From an uncultured Lachnospiraceae bacterium (lineage in GTDB: Bacteria; Bacillota; Clostridia; Lachnospirales; Lachnospiraceae), in NCBI GenBank assembly GCA_910576535.1, contig CAJTKK010000001.1:62001-126000 (forward strand): a stretch of DNA of 64,000 bases. The letters are read 5' to 3'. Shown piece after piece: positions 22,998-31,986 of the stretch. Position numbers and translations under genes: made by a program. The notes beneath the pieces were generated by a model. It worked only from the letters and a program-made list of their open reading frames with translations. It was not told where the DNA came from and ran no database searches. How positions within the stretch are numbered: the stretch's first letter is position 1; each line of letters begins with the position of its first letter.

Positions 22998-25093
22998 TTG
23001 TCTTTGTAAGAATATATCATATTTCCCAAATATAAAGGCAATGCCGCAAACAAAGGATACACATACCGGAAATCACCATATCTTGGCGTTGCCATAAGCA
23101 AAGTCAATACCAGCCCCAAAAGCGGCATATACACAGTGACCGGACTCCGGTTTAGCAGGGAAACCATTATGCTAAAAAGGACAGCATAAGTCAATAATGC
23201 CAGGCTGCATACCACATGGAACCCGTTCAGACAAAGATCCAGCAGCCTTTCCATTCCCGTGATTGCCATATCAGGAAGCTTCCCATCCCTCCAAATATCA
23301 ATATCGTTCTCCGTAATAAATGTTGTATGGTAGATCCAGTCATTTTCTTTATGATACCAATAGCCTTTTGTCTGCTCTATGAAAGCCTCCAGATACAGAT
23401 ATGGATTTTTTATCCCTGTTTCCGCATATATTTTTGCCAGACGGTCTTTATGCTGCACGATATATTCCATATTCCCAAAGGAACGTACCAGTTTCTTTAC
23501 CGGATCCGAAGTATGGCTATTATAAGTTTCCGGCACTTTTGCAAGATCCACAATCTGTTCCAGTTCCCTTGCCGCGCCATCCGGCAGTTCCCCGCCTTTT
23601 GCTATAACACATGCGATTTGCTGCGCTGGAATGGAAAGGGATTCTACCGCATCCGGTTCAACCACCCCCAAAGAAGGCAGAAGCAGACTCTTATACAGCA
23701 GACAGATGCCAAGGGCTGCTGCCGAAAGAGACATCCACTTTTTCCATTCCGCCCTTAACTGCCATAAGAAAAAAGGAACGGTAAACAACCAGGCATAGAT
23801 CCCGTTGCTCCTGAAGATACAGACAAGGATGCTAAGAGCTGCATAAGCCGCCGCCTTCCCCTTGCCGGCGCTGTCCTCCGTCAGATCTAAAAGGTTCAAC
23901 ATAAATAATATCATAAATGCGGCAAAAGGAATATCCTTCCACATGGTAATCGAGTAAATCCCGTTAAATGGGCATAAGGCAAGAAAAAGTATGCTAAGAA
24001 CCCTGACCGGGGACGGCAGGCCTGCACAATACTGCCATTCGCATATGCCCGCAAATGCCGCTGCCAGCAAAAGCATGGACACCATGGAGTAAACCGCTAC
24101 GCCCCCGTTTGCGCTGCCAAACAGCCCATACCCAATCCTATAACAGATACCGATAAGCTGGGTATGGATCCATGGATGATGATTGCTGGAGGGGAGCTGC
24201 CCGATAATCTGCTGTACCTGGGATACGGAATCGCTGCTGAGGACTCCCGGATAAAACCCAAGAAAATACGGCAGCCATGCTGCCAGCATGAATACCATAA
24301 AAAGGGCAAACCGCTTCCCGCTCTTTTCTTTTCTTTCCTTTAACATATTCCCTTTCCTGCCATTCAGGCAAAAAAGAATCTCATAAATAAACTGCTTCCA
24401 TACGGCATACCAGCCTGCTGTGCTGATAACCATTCCTAAGATCAGTTTCTTTCCCGTACTGTCCAGAAAATCTGCCGTATGGATCATATTTCCAAATGAC
24501 ATGCAACAGGCAAAGATCCCGGCAAAAACTGCTGAAAGCGCATTTGTTTTTCTATCCTCATCCCCTTGCCCCATCCTGGAGGCAAAGCAAATGACAGCGC
24601 TCATCCACCCCGCCATAGACACAATAGGGATTTCCTTTTGGATCCACATAGCCGGCACAATCAGTATGCAAAAGGCAATATCCGTAATTTTGCGGCTGTT
24701 TGGCCGCTTCTCTGCCCACACCCGGATATTTTCCCAAAAGAATGGCCATACATAAATAAAAATAGACGCAACCCCTGCCCCGGCGTAAATCATTTTCAAA
24801 GCCGGATGTCCCATTTCCTGCCCGGCCATGCTCATACGCTCAAGCAGGCCATACATAAACAGTCCCCCTGTCGCCCCTGCGGCAACAGCCACGCCCAGCC
24901 GGCGCCATGTCAGAGATCTTCCGCAGATCCTTCCCCGCATGTTCCACAAAAGCAGCGGCAGAATATAAATCAGCAACGTATCATTATAAAAATGCCCATC
25001 CATCATAAGCGCTATGGCTTCAGAAGCCAGCAGCACGATTATCAGGGAAACTGTATTCCATTGGAAAAATATTTTGTCTATATACTTTCTCAT
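22994..25093 (-). CDS. DUF6020-like multi-spanning membrane protein
   Basis: 699 residues. About seven helices in the first 230 residues precede a second membrane half. The core motif is WLPYFLGFYPGVLSSDSVSQ followed by HHPWIHTQLIG, a combination I associate with DUF6020 proteins of Clostridia, which look like GT-C transferases with the acidic residue in the D-S/T-x-x-Q loop. A soluble extracytoplasmic stretch (about 480-600) lies before the last three helices, which end TPRYGDFRYVYPLFAALP. Its function is not established; membrane sugar transfer is the best guess. The gene overlaps the next by four bases. Confidence 0.7.
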   Translation of the reverse strand: MRKYIDKIFFQWNTVSLIIVLLASEAIALMMDGHFYNDTLLIYILPLLLWNMRGRICGRSLTWRRLGVAVAAGATGGLFMYGLLERMSMAGQEMGHPALKMIYAGAGVASIFIYVWPFFWENIRVWAEKRPNSRKITDIAFCILIVPAMWIQKEIPIVSMAGWMSAVICFASRMGQGDEDRKTNALSAVFAGIFACCMSFGNMIHTADFLDSTGKKLILGMVISTAGWYAVWKQFIYEILFCLNGRKGNMLKERKEKSGKRFALFMVFMLAAWLPYFLGFYPGVLSSDSVSQVQQIIGQLPSSNHHPWIHTQLIGICYRIGYGLFGSANGGVAVYSMVSMLLLAAAFAGICEWQYCAGLPSPVRVLSILFLALCPFNGIYSITMWKDIPFAAFMILFMLNLLDLTEDSAGKGKAAAYAALSILVCIFRSNGIYAWLFTVPFFLWQLRAEWKKWMSLSAAALGICLLYKSLLLPSLGVVEPDAVESLSIPAQQIACVIAKGGELPDGAARELEQIVDLAKVPETYNSHTSDPVKKLVRSFGNMEYIVQHKDRLAKIYAETGIKNPYLYLEAFIEQTKGYWYHKENDWIYHTTFITENDIDIWRDGKLPDMAITGMERLLDLCLNGFHVVCSLALLTYAVLFSIMVSLLNRSPVTVYMPLLGLVLTLLMATPRYGDFRYVYPLFAALPLYLGNMIYSYKDK

Positions 25094-25097
25094 TCCT

Positions 25098-26021
25098 CTA
25101 GGCTCCCAACTGTTTCTTCCACCGGCCCTGGATCATGATAGACGGAAAATAACACAAATAAAACAATGCATGTCCCCATAGACAGCCGCACCCAAGCGTG
25201 GCGGCAGCTTCCCCAAAACGGATTCCGGCAAACCTGGAATACACTCCATATAGCAAAGCCATTTTCACCTTTGCCTTCAGGCATACCCGCCGGTCATTTA
25301 AAAACAGCCTGGAACGCAGCATCATCCCTTTCGGGGAATGTATTTTCATCGCCCTTCCCGTCCTGGTCAGTCCCCCTTCCAAATAATCGCAGATATAAAT
25401 CCCTTTATTAATATGAACCATATCATATTTTTGGGACATCGCTATCCAGACAGCATCCTCCGGCATAAATTTTTCCCCGGGATATTCCTGAAACGGAAAC
25501 TGGCGCAACGCTTCCGTATAAAAAACTTCCGCTTTATCTCCGCCAATGTTTCCATTAATCCTGGTTTCCACATAGTTATCAATATATTCGTCTTTTGGGA
25601 AATAAGCGGTATTCACTTTCCCCTGCGAATCATGCCGTAAAAAGCTAAAACCGCAAAGCCTTTTCGTTTCCCGCTGCGTTTCGTATTTTTCGGCATACGC
25701 CAGGACAGTCTCTACCGCATCCTCCGTCAGATAGTCGTCACTATCCACAATAAAAACCAGATCCTGCCTGACAGCGCTGATCCCCGCATTTAGAGCAGTA
25801 TGTTTTCCCCCGTTTTCTTTTTTTAGAAAGCCGATTTCCACTTGCTTCTCTTTCATCCATCCCCGCACCATTTCTTCCGTTCCGTCCCTGCTTCCATCAT
25901 CCACGATCAACCAGAAAAAGTCCGGGCATGTCTGCGCTTTTAAGCTGGCATAAAGCTTTCCCAATGTATTCTTTCTATTATAAGCAGGAGTCAATACCGC
26001 CAATGTCATTCCCTTTTCCAC
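25098..26021 (-). CDS. GT2-family glycosyltransferase
   Basis: 307 residues. GT2 (GT-A fold) motifs: LAVLTPAYNRKNTLGKL, LIVDDGSRDGTEEM, KENGGKHTALNAGI and FIVDSDDYLTED (metal-binding DxD). The acceptor region includes GEKFMPEDAVWIAM, the E-D motif of the catalytic base. It probably adds one sugar to the cytoplasmic lipid-linked unit. GTG 26021 is preferred because GGAGG lies five bases before it; ATG 26009 is an alternative. It comes after a 118-base gap full of hairpins (26022-26139) and so begins a new sub-block rather than being coupled to the gene before. Confidence 0.88.
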   Translation of the reverse strand: MEKGMTLAVLTPAYNRKNTLGKLYASLKAQTCPDFFWLIVDDGSRDGTEEMVRGWMKEKQVEIGFLKKENGGKHTALNAGISAVRQDLVFIVDSDDYLTEDAVETVLAYAEKYETQRETKRLCGFSFLRHDSQGKVNTAYFPKDEYIDNYVETRINGNIGGDKAEVFYTEALRQFPFQEYPGEKFMPEDAVWIAMSQKYDMVHINKGIYICDYLEGGLTRTGRAMKIHSPKGMMLRSRLFLNDRRVCLKAKVKMALLYGVYSRFAGIRFGEAAATLGCGCLWGHALFYLCYFPSIMIQGRWKKQLGA

Positions 26022-26049
26022 TCTAACCTCCATAATTCTGCTCTGCAAA

Positions 26050-26139
26050 ATCCCAAATTCCGATGAGAAATGCCGCGGTTTTGGCATTTTTCGGCGTGAG
26101 TCTCGGAACTTTCCCGCGAAGCGGGTTCTGCCGAGGATG
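26050..26139. other. Nested inverted repeats in an intergenic gap
   Basis: Two adjacent structures on the minus strand. The first is CTCGG...CCGAG enclosing GAAC/GTTC and CCCGC/GCGGG (26103-26136). The second is AAATGCC/GGCATTT with outer CCGA/TCGG pairing (about 26060-26095). Neither ends in a T-run. They could be an mRNA processing or attenuation structure after the 36039-to-26140 block, or a dispersed intergenic repeat. Confidence 0.5.
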
Positions 26140-27300
26140 TCAGAAGTTTTTCCCTCGCTGCCGGTACCGTTCCATCACCTTTTTTACGCTGTCATAATAT
26201 TTATCGAACTGAAAATCATTTTTTACATGTTCATATGCCTTTTTCCCCATCCGCTTTAATTCCAGTTCATCCTTAATCACCAGCTCTATTTTTTTTGCCA
26301 AGTCTTCCACACTCTTATCCTGGAAGATATACCCTGTCTCCCCCGGGATAATATAGCTCGCCGTACCGTTGTCCGTCCCCCCGATAGCCGGGACGGAAAA
26401 AGCCATTGCCTCCAAGTGGCTGACCGCGCCAGGCTCCCCGGTGCTGGGGATCACGAAGAGATCCGCCTTCTTATATTCCTCAACCATTCTTTCTTTATTC
26501 AGGTTTGTATACAACGTCACCGTTTTTTCCAGGGAATGCTCTTTGATATATTTTTTTACTCTCCCATAATATTCTTTATGAAAGTCATTGGACATCTCCC
26601 CTGCAATGTTTAAATGGATCCTGGGATATTTATCCATTAGTGCTTCCACCGCCTGAATCATCAGGAAATGGTTTTTCCGCTCCTGATATTTTCCGATTGC
26701 AAAAATATTGATCCGGCCCCCCTGAAAGTATTCCTTCTCCTCCGGGGATACTTGCGGTTCCATAAGATACGGCGCAAAAAAAGCGTTTTTGTCTTTTATC
26801 TTCCCCTTCCGTTCTATGCCGATTACCATGGAAGGGGTCAGCCGCAAAGGAGGTGTCAGTTTTCTGACGATTCTATGGGGTAAATCCATCTTCGGTTTTT
26901 CCCCCCATACCGGGTTCATCATATATAGACAGGACGGAATACGGTAATGCCGGCATAAAGCATATGTGCATATAGAATAGAGAGAGCGTTCCCGCATAAT
27001 GACCAGATCCGGCCGGAAGCTTTTGATCGTTCCTGCCAGTTTCCTGATCGGAGGGAAACCGCACTTTATTTTCAAATCAATTGCCGCAGGGTTATTCCTG
27101 GCCAGAAAATGCACATAAACATAATCCAGCATCCGGTAAAGCGGCGAATAACCGATCACTACCGGTTCCGTATCAGTATAATCCTCAATTTTCCCTGCAT
27201 ACTGGCTGCAAAAAAGCACTTCGTCGCCATGATCCTTCCAGCCTTTGACAATGGCGCTCTGGTTCGTATGATATCTATGGGACATATACATTATTTTCAT
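26140..27300 (-). CDS. GT4-family glycosyltransferase
   Basis: 386 residues. KYQERKNHFLMIQAVEAL (about 200) and GEPGAVSHLEAMAFSVPAIG (about 295; E-x7-E) mark the donor-binding domain; the C-terminus FQFDKYYDSVKKVMERY is usual for the family. It begins MKIMYMSHRYHTNQ at ATG 27300, which overlaps the upstream TGA (ATGA); a longer open frame to 27507 lies wholly inside the preceding gene and is not used. It is the last gene of the coupled block that starts at 36039. Confidence 0.88.
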   Translation of the reverse strand: MKIMYMSHRYHTNQSAIVKGWKDHGDEVLFCSQYAGKIEDYTDTEPVVIGYSPLYRMLDYVYVHFLARNNPAAIDLKIKCGFPPIRKLAGTIKSFRPDLVIMRERSLYSICTYALCRHYRIPSCLYMMNPVWGEKPKMDLPHRIVRKLTPPLRLTPSMVIGIERKGKIKDKNAFFAPYLMEPQVSPEEKEYFQGGRINIFAIGKYQERKNHFLMIQAVEALMDKYPRIHLNIAGEMSNDFHKEYYGRVKKYIKEHSLEKTVTLYTNLNKERMVEEYKKADLFVIPSTGEPGAVSHLEAMAFSVPAIGGTDNGTASYIIPGETGYIFQDKSVEDLAKKIELVIKDELELKRMGKKAYEHVKNDFQFDKYYDSVKKVMERYRQRGKNF

Positions 27301-28361
27301 AAACGTTTTACCCCCTCGGCTGCCCGCAGCATAAGATCCGCTATTTTGGCAATGGAATATTCTTCCCGGACCTTTACGGCATTTTCCGACATTTTTTTTG
27401 CCAGTTCCGTATCTTTTGCAAGACGGCACATAGCGTCTGCCATCGCCTGTGTATCCCCTACCGGCACTAACAGCCCGTTGACTCCAGGCTCTATATACAT
27501 CCGGCATCCGCCAACAGGACAGTCCGTAGCAATAACCGGAAGCCCCAGCGCCAACGCTTCTACCATGGAATTTGATACTCCTTCATAATTGGAAGAAAGG
27601 ACAAACATGCTGCTTTCCCGGATATCCATATCCACCCTGCCGGAAAACCCGTGAAAAATTACTTTATCCTTTAATCCCAGTCTTCGTGCCTGTTCTTTCA
27701 GCTCATCTTCCAGAGGGCCTTTCCCGTAAAAATGAAGGGTATAATCTTCAAAGCGGCTTGCAAACAAAGCAAACGCCTCTATGAGCATACGCTGGTTCTT
27801 TACCGGCTGCAGCCTTCCTGCCGTAACAATTTCTTTTTTCCTGTTTCCTATATAAGCCTTTGCCAGTTCCCCCGAAACCGGGTTCCCAATCACACATGCC
27901 TTTTTCCGGATGGATGCCGGAAAGCACTTTACCCCATCCTTTGTCTGGCAGACAAGGCATTTTGCAAAGCGGTAAAAAAAATTACGGTAGGGCTTATGGT
28001 CACAGGTCTGCGGATCGGTCCGTTCCGATACCAGCATATCCCGCCCCATAAATAAGGTTGACAGCACAACAAATCCTGTTCCGATGGTACTAAAGGAAAA
28101 TATCCTGCATCCCTTATTGCGTTTAAAATACTGTCTCATGCGGACAAGGCGCTTTACCCTTACCAAAGGGTTCCCATTAGAAGGCATTGCCGCACTGTAC
28201 CTTTCTACCCGTTCATCCAAAGGGTACGCATATTCATTGCCGGCAAAGGTAAGGATGCCCACCTCTATTCCTCTTTTCACATATTCGTTCGCTAATAGCG
28301 TAATTACCTTTTCGGTTCCGCCTCCGGCCATATCCGGCACGACAAACACTATCTTATTCAT
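27297..28361 (-). CDS. GT4-family glycosyltransferase
   Basis: 354 residues. N-terminus MNKIVFVVPDMAGGGTEKV has the G-G-x-E/T-K/R acceptor loop. AGRLQPVKNQRMLIEAFALF (about 190) and SNYEGVSNSMVEALALGLPV (about 270; E-x7-E) with TDCPVGGCRMYIEPG follow, a pattern typical of galactosyl- or N-acetylgalactosaminyl-transferases such as PglA/PglH, although the sugar cannot be assigned. Four-base overlaps at both ends couple it to the ABC exporter and to the next GT4. It is a paralogue of the GT4 at 60182-61282, which has the matching CPCGGPAELI. Confidence 0.9.
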   Translation of the reverse strand: MNKIVFVVPDMAGGGTEKVITLLANEYVKRGIEVGILTFAGNEYAYPLDERVERYSAAMPSNGNPLVRVKRLVRMRQYFKRNKGCRIFSFSTIGTGFVVLSTLFMGRDMLVSERTDPQTCDHKPYRNFFYRFAKCLVCQTKDGVKCFPASIRKKACVIGNPVSGELAKAYIGNRKKEIVTAGRLQPVKNQRMLIEAFALFASRFEDYTLHFYGKGPLEDELKEQARRLGLKDKVIFHGFSGRVDMDIRESSMFVLSSNYEGVSNSMVEALALGLPVIATDCPVGGCRMYIEPGVNGLLVPVGDTQAMADAMCRLAKDTELAKKMSENAVKVREEYSIAKIADLMLRAAEGVKRL

Positions 28362-30088
28362 GTTGTTTTATCCTTCTTGACAACTTTCCCGTCGCCCACT
28401 TCATACACTACATCCGCATTCTTTATGGTAGTCAGCCGGTGGGCGATGATCAGCATTGTCTTGCTTCCCTTTAACTGGTCGATGGATTCCATGACTGCCT
28501 CTTCCGTCTCCGTATCCAATGCCGAAGTGGCTTCATCCAGCACTAAAATCCCCGGGTCATGATAAAGAGCCCTTGCAATCCCGATTCTCTGCCTTTGACC
28601 GCCGGAAAGCCTTACCCCTCTGTCCCCTACAAAGGTATCCAGGCCGTCCGGGAGATTCTCCACAAACTCAGAAAGCTGCGCTTTCCGTATAGCCTCTATC
28701 ACTGCGGCATCGTCAATTTCTTCTTTTGGGATCCCAAAAGCTATATTGTTGCGGATAGAATCATCCGACAAGTAAATAGTCTGGGGGATATACCCGATCT
28801 CCTTTTGCCATGTACTCTTATATTTATTAATATCCAGCTCGTCCGCTTTGATCCTTCCATATTGGGGTGAAAGCAGCCCTAAGATAATATCTACCATCGT
28901 GGTCTTCCCGGCGCCGGAAGTCCCTACAAAGGCTGCCGCCTGCCCTTTCCGGATCTCAAAATCCGCACCGTCGATCACATTTTCTTCCACATCCGGGTAA
29001 TGATATTTCACATTGGAGATTTTTATCCTGTCATGAAACTTCCAGTCCAACAATTCTCCCTTGTTCTCCCGCTGCCCATTATCAATATCTTTTAAATCAT
29101 GATAAATCAAATCCACGGAAGGAGCCGAATACAGAATGCAGCTTAAATGTTCATTAATCTTCCCTACCGCCGGCAGAAGCTTGAAAGCCGCCACCGCAAA
29201 CACTGCGAGCTGGGTGATATAATCCCCTATATCCTTCTGCCCATAGCGTATCTTAATAATAACCGCGAACAAAAGGCCGCTCATACAGACCGTCTCCACC
29301 ACATGCTTCGGCAGCATACCGATCAGACGGTTCAGGCGCAGCCCTCTTACATACCTGGTAAAATATGTATCATATTCTTTGATAAAATAACGCTCCCTGT
29401 TCAGGATCTTGATTTCCTTTATCCCTCCTAGCGCCTGGTTCATCCATTGGTATAGTTTTCCCTTATACTCCTGGCTTTCTTTCCCGATGCTTTTGGAAAA
29501 TTTTCTGGAAATCCCGGTAAAAATTCCTACACAGACCAACAGCAGCCCGACAACAATAACGGTAATCGACTGGCTGACGAAAAAAAGATAAATCCCCAGC
29601 ACAACGCAAATTGCCACTTCCGCAAACAGCTCCAAAAGATGGATGATCCCCTTAGCGAATAAATCCGTATCCTCTTGTAAGCTCCTTTGCAGAATAGCTA
29701 TATTCTTATTTAAGTGAAAAGAATAAGGCTCTTCCATATAAGCAGTCAGCAGCCTTACGGACAATTTCTTCTGCATATTGTAAGAAAACTTATACATCCA
29801 GTTTTTCTCCAATGACAAATATATATTCTTTACAACATAAATGACAATAATCAGCGCGGCCAGCGCCACCAGAAAATCTTCTTCGGAAGAAAAATGAAAC
29901 ATTGTGTAAAAATATTCCAGGTATTCCTTTTCATGGATAATCGCAGGACGGGTAATCACCTCTACAAAAGGAGAGAAAATAGATACGCCAAGCAATTCCG
30001 TAAAACTACCGATCACTACTGCCGCCAGCAGCAGAAACAGTAAGATTTTATCTTTTCTTGAAAAAATGTAATTTATTTTGGAAAACAT
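28358..30088 (-). CDS. ABC exporter, MsbA/PglK type (fused membrane and ATPase domains)
   Basis: 576 residues, the normal half-transporter size. About six helices lie in residues 15-310. The ATPase domain follows, with Walker A GTSGAGKTT (about 380), Q-loop GYIPQTIYLSD, signature LSGGQRQRIGIARAL (about 480), Walker B ILVLDEATSALD and H-loop IAHRLTT. In this setting it most likely flips a lipid-linked oligosaccharide, as PglK does, rather than exporting a peptide: there is no N-terminal C39 peptidase domain. AAGGGGAG lies before ATG 30088. It is coupled by ATGA overlap to the GT4 after it. A separate Wzx flippase (38226-39758) exists in the same locus. Confidence 0.93.
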   Translation of the reverse strand: MFSKINYIFSRKDKILLFLLLAAVVIGSFTELLGVSIFSPFVEVITRPAIIHEKEYLEYFYTMFHFSSEEDFLVALAALIIVIYVVKNIYLSLEKNWMYKFSYNMQKKLSVRLLTAYMEEPYSFHLNKNIAILQRSLQEDTDLFAKGIIHLLELFAEVAICVVLGIYLFFVSQSITVIVVGLLLVCVGIFTGISRKFSKSIGKESQEYKGKLYQWMNQALGGIKEIKILNRERYFIKEYDTYFTRYVRGLRLNRLIGMLPKHVVETVCMSGLLFAVIIKIRYGQKDIGDYITQLAVFAVAAFKLLPAVGKINEHLSCILYSAPSVDLIYHDLKDIDNGQRENKGELLDWKFHDRIKISNVKYHYPDVEENVIDGADFEIRKGQAAAFVGTSGAGKTTMVDIILGLLSPQYGRIKADELDINKYKSTWQKEIGYIPQTIYLSDDSIRNNIAFGIPKEEIDDAAVIEAIRKAQLSEFVENLPDGLDTFVGDRGVRLSGGQRQRIGIARALYHDPGILVLDEATSALDTETEEAVMESIDQLKGSKTMLIIAHRLTTIKNADVVYEVGDGKVVKKDKTT

Positions 30089-30097
30089 ATGCTCCCC

Positions 30098-30973
30098 TTA
30101 CCTTTCCGCCAGAATTCTTGTTTTTACCTGCGCCAGATATTCCGTATATCCCGCCGCCCGGTCCGCCTCTTCCCCTTCTATCCCATGCTTCTCCAGCGGC
30201 GTTTTCCTGCCGCTCTTTTGCAGATACCATTCGTATTCCATATCCAGATTGCCGATATCAATGACCCGGTATCCCTTTAAGAATAACTCCTCTGCCAGAA
30301 ATTTTGCCGTTACCCCTACGGAAAGCAGGAACAGCCGGTCTTTGGGATAGCTGGCACACGCCTGGAGGATACTGTCAAAAGCCTGCATGGCATTGCTGGG
30401 AGGACAAATAATCCTTTCCACGCTTTTCGCATACGAAAACAGATCATTCCCTACGCCGTTGTGGGTTTTTGCTCCTTCCACAACCACGATATCCTTGCCT
30501 TCCCATATTTTCTTAATCCTTTCAATCCAGCCCCTGCATGGTTCTTTATCCTCAAACACATAATAGAACCGGGAAAAGGATGTGTTGGCATATACGCGTT
30601 CCGGGTTGCAGTATTTCCGGTAAATCCTGCGGCAGAAGAAAAGATGTTCTTTCCAGAACCGCCGGCTCTGCTCCTGATAGTCCTCCACCCCGTCAAAAAT
30701 CCCTTGCAGCGAGACCATAAGACCGTCATAAGGATATGCAATGATTCTCTTAAGCCCCTCCGATATCTCCGCCGATGCCTGCTGCAGCTTGATATTGCCC
30801 CCTTTGATGACCACAATCTCTCCATCCCCGAACCGGACCAGGCTCTTATCCGTCCGGACCAGTTCCTCAATCGTCTCATCCACAGTCTGTACTTTTATAT
30901 GGTTTTTCAAAATTCCCTTTTGATACATCCAATATACCGCATTTGCCAAAACTTCCTTGATCTTATCCTTCAC
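30098..30973 (-). CDS. GT-D fold glycosyltransferase (DUF1792-like)
   Basis: 291 residues. LVRFGDGEIVVIKGG (about 46-59) holds the DxE motif (Asp50, Glu52) of DUF1792 enzymes, the GT-D fold described for dGT1 in streptococcal adhesin glycosylation. Other family-like stretches are NTSFSRFYYVF, GKDIVVVEGAKTHNGVGNDLF (about 165-185) and CPPSNAMQAFDSIL, ending with the LLSVGVTAKFLAEEL helix. It would transfer a hexose, probably glucose, to a growing glycan. GTG 30973 overlaps the radical SAM stop (GTGA), so both are made together. Such enzymes are less common in capsule loci than GT2 or GT4. Confidence 0.82.
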   Translation of the reverse strand: MKDKIKEVLANAVYWMYQKGILKNHIKVQTVDETIEELVRTDKSLVRFGDGEIVVIKGGNIKLQQASAEISEGLKRIIAYPYDGLMVSLQGIFDGVEDYQEQSRRFWKEHLFFCRRIYRKYCNPERVYANTSFSRFYYVFEDKEPCRGWIERIKKIWEGKDIVVVEGAKTHNGVGNDLFSYAKSVERIICPPSNAMQAFDSILQACASYPKDRLFLLSVGVTAKFLAEELFLKGYRVIDIGNLDMEYEWYLQKSGRKTPLEKHGIEGEEADRAAGYTEYLAQVKTRILAER

Positions 30974-31983
30974 GTATCCGCCCTATCCTTTTTTGCCGCC
31001 TCATACAGACTATATTTTCCGCCCTTTAAAAATTTATGCTTGATTACCCACCAGCCCGGCGCCCAGATATATTTATGCATGGCCGGGGATGCGCTGCCGA
31101 TCATCCAGCAATTCCTGTCACATTTTTTGGTGCATTCACGTACTTCCCTGGCTTGCTTTGAATTCCACAATTCCTCCCATGTCTGTTCCCGCAAATTGCC
31201 CATCACTGCCTTTTCCTTCATCCCATTGCAAGGGATCACGTCGCAAAAAGGATCAATGAAGAAGGCATTCTTGCTCATATCACAGGGCAGAAGCCTTTTA
31301 TTCCCATAAATGTAATTAATCAGCCCATGGTTAAAATACGCCCGGAACCACTTTTTCGGCGATTTGCTCTTTAACAGTTCATGAATCAGTTTTTCAAAAT
31401 TCTGGGCTACTTTCAGTTTATCATCAATTTTATTGTCCGTCTTCCTGAAGTAAAAAGAATTGTGGAGGGTAGCCGTGGCAAATTCCATCCCCAAATCATT
31501 GGAAATCTGATACAGCGGCACCAGATCCTCACAGTTCATATCCTGCACGGTCATCCCAAAGCCTACATCCGGATGCCCCATATCCACCAATGTCTTCAAA
31601 GTAGTATACCCTCTCTGGAACCCATCCGGTATCCCCCTGATTTTATCGTTCGTCTCCTGCAGCCCCTCGATGCTGATGCGGATTCCCACTTTGGGGAATT
31701 CTTTGCATAGGTCAATAATCCTGTCCGTAAAATATCCGTTCGTTGAGATTACAATACGGTCCGACTTCTTATAAAGCTCCCTTACAATAGCGGGAATATC
31801 CCGGCGGATAAACGGCTCCCCTCCTGTAATATTCGTAAACGCCATTTCCGGCAGCTTACGTATTTCTTCTAAAGTGATCTCTTCACTGGGTTTGCTGGGA
31901 TCCTTAAAACAGTCGCACATATTACATCTTGCATTACACCGGTAAGTGACAATGACTGTCCCATATAATTTTCTTTTTGACAT
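30970..31983 (-). CDS. Radical SAM enzyme with SPASM-like C-terminal cysteines
   Basis: 337 residues. The 4Fe-4S motif CxxxCxxC is present as CNARCNMC (Cys16, Cys20, Cys23), followed by GGEPF (about 54), STNGYF and IRISIEGLQ, the standard S-adenosylmethionine-binding elements. The C-terminal 80 residues contain LPCDMSKN, DPFCDVIPCNGM and CTKKCDRNCW, the spacing of a SPASM-type auxiliary cluster. Family members dehydrogenate, epimerise or cross-link sugars and peptides. Here the substrate is unknown; a sugar of the polysaccharide or a lipid-linked intermediate is suggested by the neighbours. No small precursor-peptide gene is visible nearby. It is coupled by overlap to the GT-D gene. Confidence 0.9.
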   Translation of the reverse strand: MSKRKLYGTVIVTYRCNARCNMCDCFKDPSKPSEEITLEEIRKLPEMAFTNITGGEPFIRRDIPAIVRELYKKSDRIVISTNGYFTDRIIDLCKEFPKVGIRISIEGLQETNDKIRGIPDGFQRGYTTLKTLVDMGHPDVGFGMTVQDMNCEDLVPLYQISNDLGMEFATATLHNSFYFRKTDNKIDDKLKVAQNFEKLIHELLKSKSPKKWFRAYFNHGLINYIYGNKRLLPCDMSKNAFFIDPFCDVIPCNGMKEKAVMGNLREQTWEELWNSKQAREVRECTKKCDRNCWMIGSASPAMHKYIWAPGWWVIKHKFLKGGKYSLYEAAKKDRADT

Positions 31984-31986
31984 ATT

